From: Acidipila sp. EB88
GTDB taxonomy: Bacteria > Acidobacteriota > Terriglobia > Terriglobales > Acidobacteriaceae
Assembly (NCBI RefSeq): GCF_003858395.1
Contig: NZ_QWEV01000005.1
Location: forward strand, 1,736,001-1,800,000
DNA length: 64,000 nucleotides
Direction of reading: 5' to 3'
Every line of letters starts with the position of its first letter. Position 1 is the first letter of the stretch. The notes below the pieces were generated by a model that worked only from the letters and a program-made list of their open reading frames with translations, had not been told where the DNA came from and searched no databases. Below, in pieces: positions 63,827 to 64,000 of the stretch. Position numbers and translations under genes: made by a program.

Positions 63827-64000
63827 ATGGCATCGCAGGCAGGATTGTTCCGCTCGAGCCCGAACCGGCGGCGCTTTCTTCAGGGCGCGGCTGCACTGGT
63901 GCCTTTTCTCGGACGTGGTTTGTACTCATTTGCCCAGGCGGATGTGGCGAAAGCCACCGCGGGCCACACCCTGTTCGTCGGGACGCAGACGGTGGAGGGC
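63827..64000 (+). CDS. Tat-exported protein, probably lactonase/beta-propeller family (5' part)
   Basis: Only 58 codons are in the window. The N terminus has a twin-arginine signal (NRRRFLQGAAALVPFLG) followed by a probable cleavage region near FAQA. The start of the mature part, HTLFVGTQT, resembles the first strand of 6-phosphogluconolactonase-type seven-bladed propellers (YVGTYT pattern). This is too little to be sure of the family. The gene is not obviously coupled to obg (130-base gap). Confidence 0.5.
   Translation, partial: MASQAGLFRSSPNRRRFLQGAAALVPFLGRGLYSFAQADVAKATAGHTLFVGTQTVEG

Overview
The window is high-GC DNA that looks like a chromosome segment from Acidobacteriaceae (the Terriglobus, Granulicella and Edaphobacter type). 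The signs are three very large Oar-like TonB-dependent receptors with an N-terminal carboxypeptidase-regulatory domain, two CRTAC1/ASPIC-UnbV FG-GAP proteins, a VWFA-related protein of the acidobacterial type, an S53 sedolisin with long C-terminal modules, and paired GH92 mannosidases. The genus assignment is an inference from gene content only.

Layout. 1-7755: carbohydrate locus on the + strand (GH31 end, CRTAC1 protein, HbpS-like protein, GH8 oligoxylanase-like enzyme, second CRTAC1 protein). 7756-8448: no gene, only a REP-like repeat and degenerate repeats. 8449-17720: GAF protein, topoisomerase IB, LOV-domain histidine kinase, lipoprotein, VWFA protein, Crp/Fnr regulator, TPR protein. 17809-30111: TonB-dependent receptor, sedolisin, two GH92 enzymes. 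30253-39780: alpha/beta hydrolase, acyltransferase, a broken small gene, membrane protein, sigma-like/zinc-ribbon pair, XRE regulator, Gfo/Idh/MocA oxidoreductase, glyA. 39922-43327: BlaI / BlaR1-TonB / serine hydrolase module with a visible twin operator. 43408-47458: hydrolase, alr, NTF2-like protein, peroxiredoxin-like protein. 47481-51796: accessory island around dnaB. 51915-64000: small basic protein, HAD phosphatase, mnmG, two tandem TonB-dependent receptors, obg and the start of a Tat-exported lactonase-like gene.

The most unusual region is 47481-51796. On one side of dnaB is a lower-GC gene of a putative uracil-DNA-glycosylase-like fold, bracketed by inverted copies of a REP-like repeat. 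On the other side is a lower-GC reverse transcriptase of the UG/Abi (antiphage-type) kind. It has no canonical start codon where its conserved N terminus begins, only an ATA after a strong Shine-Dalgarno sequence, and it abuts a decayed REP-associated tyrosine transposase. This is the best candidate here for an undescribed defence locus, but the assignment rests on motifs read by eye.

A second pattern affects how the annotation should be read. Four long genes (CRTAC1, GH8, BlaR1-like, TonB receptor 2) and one small gene are each broken by a shift that restoring a single base repairs, in nearly every case one C or G in a short C/G run. This looks more like under-called homopolymers than decay, so these genes are probably intact in the organism.
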